A stretch of 45,369 nucleotides of DNA from Tulasnella sp. 424. Lineage: Eukaryota > Basidiomycota > Agaricomycetes > Cantharellales > Tulasnellaceae. The notes beneath the pieces were generated by a model that searched no databases, was not told where the DNA came from, and saw nothing but the letters and a program-made list of their open reading frames with translations. Location of the stretch: assembly GCA_019633425.1 (NCBI GenBank), contig WSUB01000250.1, positions 1 through 45,369 on the forward strand. The letters run 5' to 3'. The translations under genes and the position numbers were made by a program. Shown in pieces: positions 34,701 to 45,369 of this stretch (position 1 is the first letter of the stretch; every line of letters begins with the position of its first letter).

Positions 34701-37308
34701 GGTCAATTCACTTGACGGAAGGGGTCCGGTGGCCAGCCAAAGAAAGGAACGCTACTTCCGTAGAACTTGCCGATTTTGAAACATTCAGTAAGGAGAAAAT
34801 CATGTGCTGGCTTGAAGTCATGAGCCTGGCTGGAGCAACAAATGACGCAATTACGATGGCGAAGCAGGTGTGTGAGTGGCTGGAGGTAAGTGGCGACTGA
34901 GATTCAAATGCCGAGAATGGCGGCGTGAACTGAATTGAGACCTACAGCCCTGCCCTAAATCTGTATTGGAGTCGGATTTCCTCGCCACACTGTGGAATGA
35001 CGTTCGACGGTTCATCACCATGTTCTCGGAACCGATTGAATTCGGGCCCCTGCATATTTACATGTCAGCGCTTCCCCATTGCCCTGCAGAGACAGAATTA
35101 GGGAGGCTGTATCGTAAACTTGCAAAGGTTCGAACCATACACGGTCACCAAGCGTCAACTTGGCCATCCGATATTTGGGTTCGCTCCTTGAATGAGATGG
35201 TTCGAACAGTTGTATTTTCGCCAGATGGGAAGGTCATAGCATCCGGGTCTAGAGGCAATACAGCTCGGTTCTGGGATACCCAGACCGGAACTGTAATTGG
35301 TGAACCCCTCACAGGTCACAGCAAGCACGTGAAATCGGTCTGCTTTTCGCCCGATATCATGGTTCTGGCATCTGGATCCGATGACAACACAATTCAACTC
35401 TGGGATCCTCAGACCGGAGCGGTGATCGGTGAACCACTCACAGGTCACAGCGGCAGCGTAACCTCCATTTCCTTCTCGCCCGATGCCAAGGTTCTTGCAT
35501 CCGGATCCCTCGACAAGACAGTCCGACTCTGGGATGCTCAGACCGGATCAGCAATTGGTGAACCACTGACCGATCACAACGGATGGGTTCACTCCATCTG
35601 CTTCTCACCCGATGGCAAGGTTCTGGCATCCGGATCCGCCGACGAGACGATTCGACTCTGGGATACCCAGACCGGAACTGCAATTGGTGAACCACTGACC
35701 GATCACAACGGATGGGTTCACTCCGTCTGCTTCTCTCCCGATGGCAGAGTTCTGGCATCCGGATCCGGTAACAAAACAATTCGACTCTGGAATATTCAGA
35801 CCGGAACGGCAATTGGTGAACCACTCAAAGGTCACAGAGAGTGGGTTCAGTCCCTCTGCTTCTCGCCCGATGGCAGAGTTCTGGCATCCGGATCCGATGA
35901 CAAAACAATTCGACTCTGGAATACTCAGAGCGGAACTGCAATCGGTGAACCACTCAAAGGTCATAGCAGCGCTGTCACATCAGTCTGCTTCTCGCCCGAT
36001 GGCAAGGTTCTGGCCTCCGGATCCTGGGACGACACAATTCGACTCTGGGATATCCGGATTGGAACGGTGACTGGTGAACCACCCACAGGTCACAGCGACT
36101 CGGTTGAGTCCGCCTGCTCTTCGCCCAATGACAAGGTTCCAGCCTCCGGATTCTGGGACGACACAATTCAGCTCCGGGATATTGAGACTGGAACGGTGAC
36201 TGGTGAATCACTCACAGGTCACAGCGACTCGGCTGAGTCTGTCCGTTTCTTGGACGATGGCGGGGTTCTGGCCTCCGCGCCCTGGGACGAAACAATTGGT
36301 CTCTGGGATACTCAACCTGGAACGATGTTCGGTGAATCACTCACAGATCACAACAACTCGGTTGAGTCCTTTTACTTCTTTACCGATGATGGGATTCTGG
36401 TCTCCGGGTCCAACGCAATTCAACTCTGGTATACTCAGAATGGAGCTGTGAGCAGTGAATCACTCACAGATGACGGTGACTGGGTTGGGTCCGTCTGCTT
36501 CTCGCCCGATGGCAAAGTTCTGGCATCCGGATCCGCTGACTGGACAATTCGACTATGGAATACTCGGACCGGAACCTTGATTGGCAAGCCAATTAAAGGT
36601 CTCAGCAGGCTGGCTACATCCGTTTGCTTCTCGCCTGATGGCAAGGTTTTGGTATCCGGATCTGATGACAACATAATTCGACTTTGGGATCCTCAAACTG
36701 GAACCCTGATCAGTGAACCACTCACAGGTCACACTGGGTGTGTTCGGTCCGTCTGCTTCTCACCCGATGGCAAGGTTCTGGCATCCGGATCCGCCGACAA
36801 GACGATTCGACTCTGGGATACTCAGACCGGAGCGATTATCGGCAAACCACTCGCAGGTCACGAAGACTCAGTTTGGTCTGTCTGCTTCTCGCCCGATGCT
36901 AAGGTTCTAGCATCCGGATCCGACGACCAGACGATTCGACTCTGGGATATGCAGACCGGAACGGCTATCGGCAAACCACTTGCAGGTCACAAGGACTCGG
37001 TTCGGTCTGTCTGTTTCTCTCCACAAGGACTTCTTCTCCGCGGACGTTGTTCGAATGGTTCTTGTGCAACATGGGATGCCGTGAGACATCAGCGATGTGA
37101 AACTCCGCACAGTCTTCCACTCCGCTGGAATCCGGCCTTCCAAGATAATTGGGTAGTATTTTCCTCATCTCGCTTCATGTGGCTTCCTCCGCAGTATTGG
37201 GACATTGATTCCTCTCCTGAAATTTTCCTATCCGGTAACACACTCGCTGTTCTTCACAGTGGTAACCTCTCTTTTTTTGATGTTTCTCAGGCACTCGAAC
37301 TCTGCTGA
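31719..37308 (+). CDS. NACHT-WD40 NLR protein, gene D (inverted, diverged member)
   Basis: Predicted 1695 residues. Exons: 31719-31880, 31937-32061, 32119-32290, 32346-32373, 32430-32758, 32813-32952, 33006-33144, 33203-33245, 33297-34885, 34948-37308; introns are 51-62 nt. Exons 3, 4, 6, 7 and 8 have exactly the lengths seen in A-C (172, 28, 140, 139, 43 nt), which confirms the shared plan. Most donors here are canonical (GTGAGT, GTACGT, GTAAGT, GTAGGT). Walker A GMAGRGKST is at 442-450; Walker B is LIVVDALDE, followed by LLTSRPE. The N-terminal segment is IPVAGNFIAAAAKVGLAFV, with small residues replacing two of the glycines seen in A-C. WD40 repeats span 994-1593: 14 repeats of 43 residues, followed by a degenerate fifteenth, then a tail with WLPPQYW. 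It is on the opposite strand to its neighbours and has its own upstream region. It appears to be an intact sensor NLR. Confidence 0.94.
35200..36999 (+). repeat. Fourteen tandem 129-bp WD40-coding repeats in gene D
   Basis: Each unit encodes 43 residues on the plan VxSVCFSPDGKVLASGSxDx, then TIRLWDTQTGTxIGEPLTGH. At DNA level units are very alike (ttctcgcccgatggcaaggt and ctggcatccggatcc recur). Repeat 10 is 41 residues. Repeats 8-10 have lost several WD40 signature residues. Differences cluster at the residues after SGS, and between GH and the next V. Confidence 0.95.
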
Positions 37309-37909
37309 TTAGCTTGCTCCAATCATGTGACCTTTCTTTTCAATTACTATTCTCAACGAACCGAGACTCAATCCATTAATTGTGTGATACCAAGCACCAA
37401 TAGTTCCCACTGAGACGGATCCTAATCCGATTCCGAAAGGCCCAGTTGTCGTGCAACCCCGCAGCTTACCGGAAAGTAGACTGAAAGTGAAGGAGCTCTA
37501 GATTGCAGATTACATTCATGCCTTCGATCCGTTTCTTATTTTCACTAGCTAATCGCCTGGTTCTAAGGAAACAAGAAACAAGAGGGTATGCCTTCCTCCC
37601 CCCTTCCACTCGTGACCAAGACCCAGTGCAGTTCAAGCTCGCGCTAAGTCAACAAACACATGAATATCGACATCTCTCAAAATCCCGTGGTGCAAGTACC
37701 ATCTGTTTGCTGATTTAATACCGTATAAACAAAACAAGCATCAGTTTGACAGGGTGAATTTCTAAATTTCAATACATCACGGAACCCATCAAGAACGTGT
37801 AACCACCTAATGACATATCGCGAAAAGAGGCTCTTACCTGTAAATGTGTGCAAACCCCCATTCCACGTCTTTTCCTCTTCCTTCTTCTCTCGATCGGGGT
37901 TAAACTATC
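37309..37909. other. Downstream region of gene D, no gene seen
   Basis: Sequence unique to this place, ending where the repeated module resumes near 37910 (ctcggtgtaaattccacctt, compare 9934 and 29053). There is no clear polyadenylation signal close to the stop. A 71-codon plus-strand ORF at 37503-37718 has no recognisable content. Confidence 0.5.
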
Positions 37910-37963
37910 TCGGTGTAAATTCCACCTTAGGCTGAGCCGTCGGGTAAAACTACCCACGAAATT

Positions 37964-38524
37964 TCATCCACGGGCCCCGGGGTAGCGTTGATCGACAACT
38001 GAGGTTTCAAGCAATTCGTGCTGGGAGGAATCAGACGAACCCAAGTCGCCTCCACTACCGAACTGGGGGCTTGGCATTAAGGAGTGGGTATTCCGGGTAA
38101 TCGACGGTCCGTTGGCTCGAGGTGAAGGTTGCACTTGCGATTGCGGAGAGCGTTGATCGGTATGCAAGGTCGTCGCGGGGTCGCGGATGTTGATTCGTTT
38201 AGCGGGGATGGGGAAAGGCAGGGGGTCCAGATAGTGCCGCTGCCGGGAGGGGAGGAGTGTCGCGTTTTTGGGAAAGTTGTCGCGGAGGGTGCCCGGGCGG
38301 ATGGAAATGAAGCAGTAGTTGACGGAGTAAATGGCAGTCAGCAACGGAAGTTGGCCTTGACGTATTGAATGTTTGACTTGAACTCCACCGCTTTGGTGTT
38401 GCGGTTGTGGTGTACGACATCGTTCAGCGTCAATGTGAACGCGAGGCGCAGTACGGAGAATGATGAGTGCTGAAGCTCCAAAGGCCCGTTGACAGGAGAG
38501 ATTGATATCAACCCCTAGATCCAA
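37964..38524 (-). pseudogene. Decayed ORF of the intergenic module, copy 4
   Basis: Open frame of 186 codons, with GTLRDNFPKNATLLPS and RINIRDPATT. In copies 1-3 parts of the same peptide are read in other frames. No family recognised. Confidence 0.25.
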
Positions 38525-39448
38525 CTGCTAGATGGAAGGTGGAAGGAGGAGGATTCGTACAGGGGTGTGACATACGTCGCGCCTGCACTACGAAGGGTCA
38601 AAAGAGAAACGCGACGGGAGTGCAAGGTGGGAGGCGACTTTAGTTTCGAGCTTCCCGTCTGGCGGGGCGGCCAGGGTCGATGGGTGATTTCTTGGGGGAC
38701 GCTTCGGGCATCTTGCGAGGTTCTTAGTAGGAAGGAAGTTAGTATCAGGCCTATTTTCACGAGACCACGTTTAAGGTGCTCACAGGTGAGCAAAACTTCC
38801 AGCTTCGTAGGTATCTCGCTCGGTGCCGGTGAGGGAGCCGTCTTCGCCATACGTTCGTGGCCCCTTCCCTCGGACGATCCCCGCCCATACGCGGGCAACA
38901 CTCCAAAGCGGTCGAGTGTGGTGATAACCAATGTACGTGGACCTCAATCAGAGTTGCGTTCTTTGTCTGCTCCTCCGCGGTCTTCGCAAGGGCCGGAATT
39001 TCGTAGTAGAATGGTAGAGAAGGCTGGTGCCATTTGAGAGTGTAGTCGCCGATCCCGAGATCCTGGGTCGACGCCGTTTTGGAATACACGACTTTGCGCA
39101 GAGGCATGAATGTCTAGCCAGTCCGTAATGGGAGACCCATTTAGTAGTGGTGGGGGCGGTGGGGGTGAGAGCGACGCAGGGTTGCGCAAAATGAGGTTTT
39201 CATGCTCTGTTAACGGGTGCTGTGGATGTGGGATGTTGGACGTCAGGCATATTTACGTAGAAGTGCGACGACCAGAGAGACAACCCACACGAGACGCGAT
39301 GCAACCCGGATGGAGTCGCAAGCTTTCGAATAGCGTGCTTGACTGGCTGCATGGGTTGGACTTGGGATGCTTTGTTCGTCAGTCGGGAAGTAAATGATGT
39401 GGCCCGTGCGTACCTGGATGACTAACCTTGAGAATGTTTCTCCCCCGT

Positions 39449-39456
39449 TGACGTCA
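39449..39456. promoter_or_regulatory. TGACGTCA palindrome (CRE-like)
   Basis: Perfect copy in the context cccccgttgacgtcatctct, followed by caacgatcaatcgtccaacg, which also occurs in the module near 21040. Regulatory role inferred. Confidence 0.4.
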
Positions 39457-41063
39457 TCTCTTCCAACGATCAATCGTCCAACGCGCGCCAGGAGTGGAGT
39501 AAGGATAAGCTGGAAAGATGAGATGGGCGGCTCACCCAATACTTAGGTCAAAATTGGGTCAAAATTGAATGTTCGAGACTCCTCCCTCGCCAAGAGGACT
39601 CTTACGGCAGACCTCCCTTTCTCCTCGAAGAGCTAACCGCCCTTAACCGCCTTTAAATTTGGACGCTCCCCAACTTTGGACTGATCTTCAAACTCCGGGC
39701 CTGGGCCAAAAAAAGGATGAGAGGGGCGGGTCACAGCGCCCTGGCTAAAACCAACTCTGCGCCTAGACGACCCCCGACATCACGCACAAATGATCAACCT
39801 GGTAAAGGTTCAAAGGCCGCATACCGTCCTGATGATAATTTACAACCCTCGCTTTAAGTCATTAACTAACTATCTCCTCCTACTTTCAGAACGACTGGAA
39901 GGGGGGAAAAAGAGAGTTGGGTGGATTCAATTGGATGTTATTGCCGCTCACTCGTCACGCCCTTCTTTTTTCCCTTCATAACTTTAAAAACTCCGCGTCG
40001 CGGATGACTCGCCCGCTCTTGTTCTATGTCTCCCTCTTCTAATAGAGATAGAATGTTGTGGCCCAGAAAAGAAGGAGATGCGTCCTTCCACTTTACGACT
40101 GGCCAAAACAAGGTGCAGACGGAGAGGTTCGCTGTCAACGCACCTTCGGGCGTTTAGGAGGACGTGCCAATACGGAAACCGGGATGCACTCGAAAGTGGG
40201 AAGGCGCACCTGACGTTCTCCACACACGATGACTCTCCATCATGCAGCTGGTTCCACATAAGACCCATCGTTAAGTGATCAAGCCCTCTCATCAACCGCA
40301 CAGTTGCCGGCCATACACCTCATTTATTGATCGCAGCCAATAGCCTGGCCGACTCTCGGCCATTTCACAGCTCTTAATGGCTTAAATTAAGTCAAGGTTC
40401 GGCACACCCAACTTCAGATCTCGCTGCTAGTCGCTTATCTTCCCGGCCGTGCTAAAAAGAACTCCGCAGCTCACGTCGACCTATTGAACTTGTGAAAAGT
40501 CAACTGCTTCCCGTAAATTTAAACCACATGGACGACCTCCCGGAATAGGAGAGCGCGAAGCGATAGGGTTGCGTTCTAGGACAAGAACTCTGCAGATCCC
40601 GATGGCACGGCCCTGTACCGTTCGGGTGGGGGAAGGGGAGGTATTCTAGCGTGCTCTTTTCTACTGGCTTTTCCAAATGTTGTTCACTCCCGGTCTAACT
40701 CATCATTGATTGCTTTTGGTATGGAGAAGCGAGCCTCGGAAAGTTAACTGCTGGGGCCTGAGTTGCGCGATCCTTTGGACGACGGCGATGCGAACGCCAA
40801 AACCGCATGCGACGCGCCCAATCCTCTGTACCACTATAGCCCGAGATGGAGAGCTAGTCAATACGGTTTATAAAGAATACCTAGCCACTCAAAAGATTGA
40901 AAGTCTTTTTACCGGACTCTTCTTCTGCTCGGGGCGAAGTCCACTCGCGTACAGCCTGCATCGCTGCCCCCTGACCCTTAATTATTCCCATGTCGACCGC
41001 GTTGTCGTTTACAATGCTAAGCTGTCGTGCGATTGTGTGGTGAGAGCATGACTTGACATGCTG

Positions 41064-41070
41064 TATAAAG
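41064..41070 (+). promoter_or_regulatory. Plus-strand TATA box, convergent to gene E
   Basis: TATAAAG in the conserved context cttgacatgctg, TATA, ggaggtctgg. It lies about 420 bases from the stop codon of gene E and points toward it. Confidence 0.42.
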
Positions 41071-41491
41071 GGAGGTCTGGACTCGGCGAGGAATCCCTTT
41101 GAGGCCGGTCGTTTTGTGAATAACCTCCCTCAGTGGGACGCGTTGGCTCCTGAGAGTCGTCGGCAGCCTGTATGTTTGAAATTAAATATACTATCAACTC
41201 TTCTTATTTCATCCGTTTAGCTCTCAGGTCCGTGTATCGTAGTCAGGTGAAAGTCACAAACGGAAGCCTGCAAAGGCCATGGATGCAAAAAGCTGCAACA
41301 ATTCGACGTACCTTTAAGTACCCACCAAATACCACAGACCGAGCAACCAGGCACCTCATACTCCACTTCACATCCAGTAAGTTTACATGGAAGGAAGGCG
41401 GTGCCCCTAGGGGATGTCCGACCCCCGAACTGCACCGACAATATAAGTTGAAATGAACTACATACATTATGGCAAACATGCAACATAGAAT

Positions 41492-44400
41492 TTAGAGACT
41501 CAGTGATCGAGAAACATCTATAATGAAAAGCTCCCGTGTTGTACTGATGAATGCTAGTCTCCCTTGGCAAATTGAGATTTCGCTGTGGTTGCGAGGCCAG
41601 TACAGCGAGGGAACCCAAAGCAAGCGTTGTGAGAAGAATGAAATCCATGGTCCGTTAAAGGTAAGAGATCTAAATGGTTCTTGGAAGGATTTGTAGGCAT
41701 GATACTCGAGGCTTGCGTCCGGATTGCACCTTTGGAACGTGAGGATGTCATAAAGCAACACCGCATTGTCGTAGCACTTAGCAATGAGCTTCCCCTCTGG
41801 TAAGAATTCAAATGAATTTGGCGAGAAACTTGAATCTGGCCCCACGGAGCCTGTAATAGCACCTGTTGCAGCATCCAATAGTTGGATCGTTCCGTCTTTA
41901 CATCCAAAAGCGATGAGCTTTCCATCTGGAGAGAAGGTCGTAGAATGGACTTCAGACTTAGAGTTATATGTTTGAGGTGCATCCAGTGGTGCCCTAGAGC
42001 TTGCATCCCACAATAGACATTTTCCGTAATCGGAGCAGGACGCTAGAATTTTTCCATCTGGTGAAAAGGCTACATGGTAGACACCATATGTATGGCCGGT
42101 AAGAGGCGTACCCAACAGCGTCCAGGTCTTAGTATCCCACAAGCAGATGGTGTCATCCTCTGACCCAGATGCGAGAACCATTTCAGTTGGAGAAAAGGCG
42201 AGGACGAAAATCGACCCAGTGTGAACCGCTGGAACTGTATTCAACAGTGTTCCAGACTCGGCATCCCACACCTGGATGGTTTTGGCACCTCCACCAGAGG
42301 CAATGACTTTGCCATCTGGCGAGAAAGCCATGGCAAAAATCACGGTTTTGTATTCGGTGGGCTGATCTCCGGAAAGGTCGGTCACAGATGGAGCGCCCTG
42401 GACATCCCATAGCTTCACTGTCTCGTCTCCAGATCCTGATGCGAGGATCTTACCGTTTGGTGAGAATTCGAGGCTTGTAATGAATGACTGGGAATTGTGA
42501 TGGGTTTGATATTTACCGCACTTCCTTCCGGTCCCCAGATCCCAAAGAATGATATTTCTATCCGTGGATGCGGAAGCAAGGATATTGCCATCGGGTGAGA
42601 ATGCAAGGACAAAAATCCTGTTGCTCCTGTTGCTATCTATACTGAGTGGAGAATGGATGGGTGCACGTGCTTCCAAGTCCCATAATCTAATCTCTCCACT
42701 CCAGTTGCCAGATGCAAGGATTTTCCCGTCCGGAGAAAAGGCCAAGGCAACGTCGCTACCGTCCCGCCATGGTTCACCCAATGGCGTTCCAGCTTTTACA
42801 TCCAACAGCTGAATGCCCACGCTATAGCCATTCGCAGTTGATGCTAAGACTTTGGCATCCGGGGAAAGTGCCGCTCTCACAGTGAGGGGGGAAGTAAAGG
42901 TCACAGGCGGTCCAAGCGACAGGCCAGTTTCGCAGTCCCAGAGCCGGAATGTCCGATCACAGGATACAGATGTAAGGGTCTTGTCGTTGGACGAGAAGGC
43001 AAGAGACAGGATCTCTTCTGTATGACCTTCAAGAGGTTGACCCAACAAATCGCGAGACTCGGCATCCCACAGACAGATGGCGCCGCGCCACGATCCGGAT
43101 GCAAGGGTTTTACCGTCAGACGATAAAGCGAGTGCTTTGACAGGACTGTTATGGCCCATTAGAGGCTCTCCCAGCTGCATACCGGTCTCGCCGTCCAATA
43201 ATCGAATCGTGTGATCGTCGCATCCCGATGCAAGAATCTGTCCGTCCTGAAGGAACACGACAGCGTTCACCCCTGAACCAACAGAGCGTTCCCAGAGACT
43301 TAGAGTCCACACTGACTCTTGTGGACCATTCAAGATGCGATTCAACGCTCGGCTGGAATAGTACTCCCAGACTTTTGTCTTCGTTGGACAGAAAGGGAGC
43401 GCTGAGGCGTATATGTGCAGCGCTCCGAATGAGATTGGCTCTAGGAACGATGCAATGAACCGATGAGCATTGTTCCAAATGGCGACAAGCTCCGAGTCAA
43501 ATATCGCGTTTGGTTTCTCCTACGACAGGATGAAAGTTAGGCTAATCTGGCTCAACGATGACATGCTTACAGGACCGCTCACCTGAAGCCAAGCATGAAC
43601 CTGCTTTGCCATGGTCATTGCATCTGCGGTGGCCCCGACAAGACTCATGACCTCAAGCCAGCACAGAAGTTGCCTTTTACTCAGCAACTTTAGAGCGGAC
43701 AATGCAATTTCAAATGAAGTCTCTGGTGTTCTCAAGGTCCAATTCCCTGAGAACAGATGCGCCGACCATGATCGGCAGCAATACTCGAGGCCTTTGGGCA
43801 TCTCACGCTTCACAACATCTTGAACCTGAACATTCGACTTGGACAGGTCCAAGAGTTTGCATATGTTTTCTCCTAGGTTTCGCAGCATCAAGGCCAAGCA
43901 TTGGCCTGTAAGATTGCGATGATTCTGAGCGAGGTCGATGAAATATGGCTCCCCGCCGCATCGTTGTTTGTTGACGAGCAAATCTCGGACTGACGTGTGC
44001 ACGAGTCGCACTGGCTGGCTGGAGGAGTCGGGAACAAATACCAGCGACCTGAGATCGGACAGAATCTCCAGGCGAAGAAGCTGAAGGGTCTGCTGCTGGC
44101 TTTTATTTCGGAACATGGGTTGCGTGGTGGACAGGGAGGTGAAGATCTCGAGGGAAACGGGATACGTGGCAGCCGCGAGTGTGCCGAGGAGACAGAGGAG
44201 AAGTTCCGCTCTTCCCTGTCGTTTCTTCGCTTTTTCGTATGCTTTGGAAAGGATTTGACCGTACAGGTTATCCAAGCCATCGCAGAGGGACGGAGACTCC
44301 AGAAGCTCCTCCAGACGCAGCTCCGGTGACCCCTCAGAGATATATTCTACGGCGGTTTGGGCCCATTGGAATAGGCCTTGAGACATTTGCACAAGCGATC

Positions 44401-45369
44401 GAATCGCCGCCTGTGGCGGCCAGTCCTGGGCGAGACCATAGGTTTCCTTTATTATCGAAAAGCGGAGCTCGAGGAGTTTTGCAATATCTTGGTCAATAGT
44501 GGGTATGACGTCCAGATCCTCCGTCCGCCATTGGCGTGGCTCTAGAACCCGAAGAAGCGGGGCTTCGGGGCGGGTGGTGAGCAAGAATTTGAACGTAGGC
44601 GGAAATGATGAGGCATGCTGATGAATAAGGTTGACGAAATCCACCGCATGTTTGGTATCCCCACACTCGTCAAGCGCATCCACAACAACTACTATGGGAT
44701 GGGAGGTTTGCCGAAGCCTTTCGGCAGAAGTGACGAGGAGGAGCTTGAACTGTTCCTGAAGACGCCCCTGGCCGATATCTTCGTTCTCCCGGATGCTCCG
44801 TAGAATCGCTTCCTTAACCTCTGGGATCGCGCTACTGCTGAGCTGCCTGGCAAGTGAGGAGACGATGCGATGATCCAAGGCATTCTGACCCCAGCGAAAA
44901 TGGAAAATTGCAAATGCGGCCCGATATCTCCAATTGTACGCCACTGTTGACGCGAGTGTAGATTTGCCGCGACCGGCCATTCCACGTATCCACAACACTC
45001 GTTCCGAAGGCGACGTGTCCCTGATCCAGTCGTTGATGCGTTCGAGTACTTCTGCTCTCGTTCCAGGGAGGCAAATGACCTCTTCGATTGCGCTACCTCA
45101 CGCTCCGTAACTCGCATCTCCAAGACGATCCAACAAGCGACGTTGTTCTTTTCGTATCTCTAGATTGTCTAATCCAACAGTATTAGAGCAAGGTCGCATC
45201 TGGGAGACAGATAACCCACAAAGCTCATCGAGAAGATTGGAAGTATTGAAACTCATGAGCAACTGATGGGAGCGAAATTCGGTTAATGGTTTTTCTATGG
45301 GGAGTAGGCACTGACTTGAAGTTCTTCTAATGCAACACGAATCGTTTCTTGATACCCCTTCAATGCTTC
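41492..45369 (-). pseudogene. NACHT-WD40 NLR, gene E: premature stop, cut by the window edge
   Basis: Fifth paralogue; the 5' end lies beyond 45369. Visible exons: 45369-45316 (partial exon 7), 45262-45220, 45168-43583, 43519-41492. All have the lengths and splice sites of the other copies. The frame is broken by TGA at 45100-45098, where gene A has CGA (Tyr-Gly-Ala-Arg becomes Tyr-Gly-Ala-stop), about 40 codons before the P-loop. Beyond the stop the frame is open to the normal end: GMAGRGKST, VVVVDALDE, about 12 WD40 repeats and the tail with WVPSLYW. Changes at otherwise constant residues (HFRWGQN for HFRRGQN, DECGD for DECED) fit relaxed constraint. A short product with only the N-terminal helical region could still be made. 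The NACHT exon is strikingly close to that of gene A. A sequencing error cannot be excluded. Confidence 0.85.

Larger units (their letters stand above)
37910..41491. repeat. Intergenic module downstream of gene D, before gene E (partial)
   Basis: Begins at the equivalent of base 9934 in the A-B copy and then follows the module to its end: decayed ORF block, TGACGTCA block, the 39450-40710 block, and the TATA block with the 3' flank of gene E. It lacks the gene-start-proximal part. Together with 28130-30720 it places a roughly 1.6-kb direct repeat (29053-30580 and 37910-39450) on both sides of gene D. Confidence 0.8.

Noticed and set aside
1..45369. tRNA or rRNA genes, CRISPR arrays, prokaryotic operons
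   Set aside because: No cloverleaf-type sequence with a GGTTCRANNCC box, no rRNA-like stretch and no regularly spaced short repeats were noticed; gene structure is clearly eukaryotic.

Overview
This window looks like nuclear DNA of a filamentous basidiomycete, probably Agaricomycetes. A Rhizoctonia/Ceratobasidiaceae-like species is my best guess from general memory of the family, not a proven assignment. The support is 9-intron genes with 50-69 nt GT..AG introns, and the gene family itself: multi-exon NACHT-WD40 NLR proteins of the HET-E/HET-D (STAND) type. These are intracellular switch ATPases linked in fungi to non-self recognition and regulated cell death. I see no prokaryotic, organellar or RNA genes.

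The window is a cluster of five paralogous NLR genes. A (3225-8516), B (13508-18808), C (22825-28129) and E (41492 to beyond 45369) are on the minus strand; D (31719-37308) is on the plus strand. All share one 10-exon plan, rebuilt here by comparing copies: four N-terminal exons (150, 146, 172 and 28 nt in A-C), a fifth of 329-365 nt, then exons of 140, 139 and 43 nt, a 1586/1589-nt NACHT exon and a 2.0-2.4 kb WD40 exon. The predicted proteins are 1592 (A), 1595 (B), 1595 (C) and 1695 (D) residues. E has an in-frame TGA just before its P-loop and runs off the right edge, so it is probably a pseudogene. Each protein has a helical two-part N-terminus with a glycine-rich hydrophobic stretch, NACHT (Walker A GMAGRGKST, Walker B hhhhDALDE), a helical linker, 12-15 WD40 repeats and a short conserved C-terminal tail.

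The spaces between genes are themselves repeated. An intergenic module of about 3.5-5 kb recurs after A, B and C and before E. It contains a palindromic TGACGTCA-type site, a decayed ORF of unknown function, and, near the 3' end of the next gene, a conserved plus-strand TATA box pointing into that gene. Stop-to-stop spacing is 10283 (A-B), 9317 (B-C) and 18667 nt (C-E), the last almost exactly two periods. Gene D, inverted and diverged, sits where one unit of the array is expected and is flanked by two partial module copies.

Other features: a 2.28-kb non-autonomous DNA transposon with about 94-bp terminal inverted repeats and a 7-bp target duplication (717-3009) in the 3' flank of A; 51-bp GC-rich palindromes upstream of D; and a hairpin upstream of C. 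Together the window reads as a birth-and-death NLR array with tandem duplication, local homogenisation (A and E in the NACHT exon), inversion or replacement (D), transposon insertion and pseudogenisation (E).
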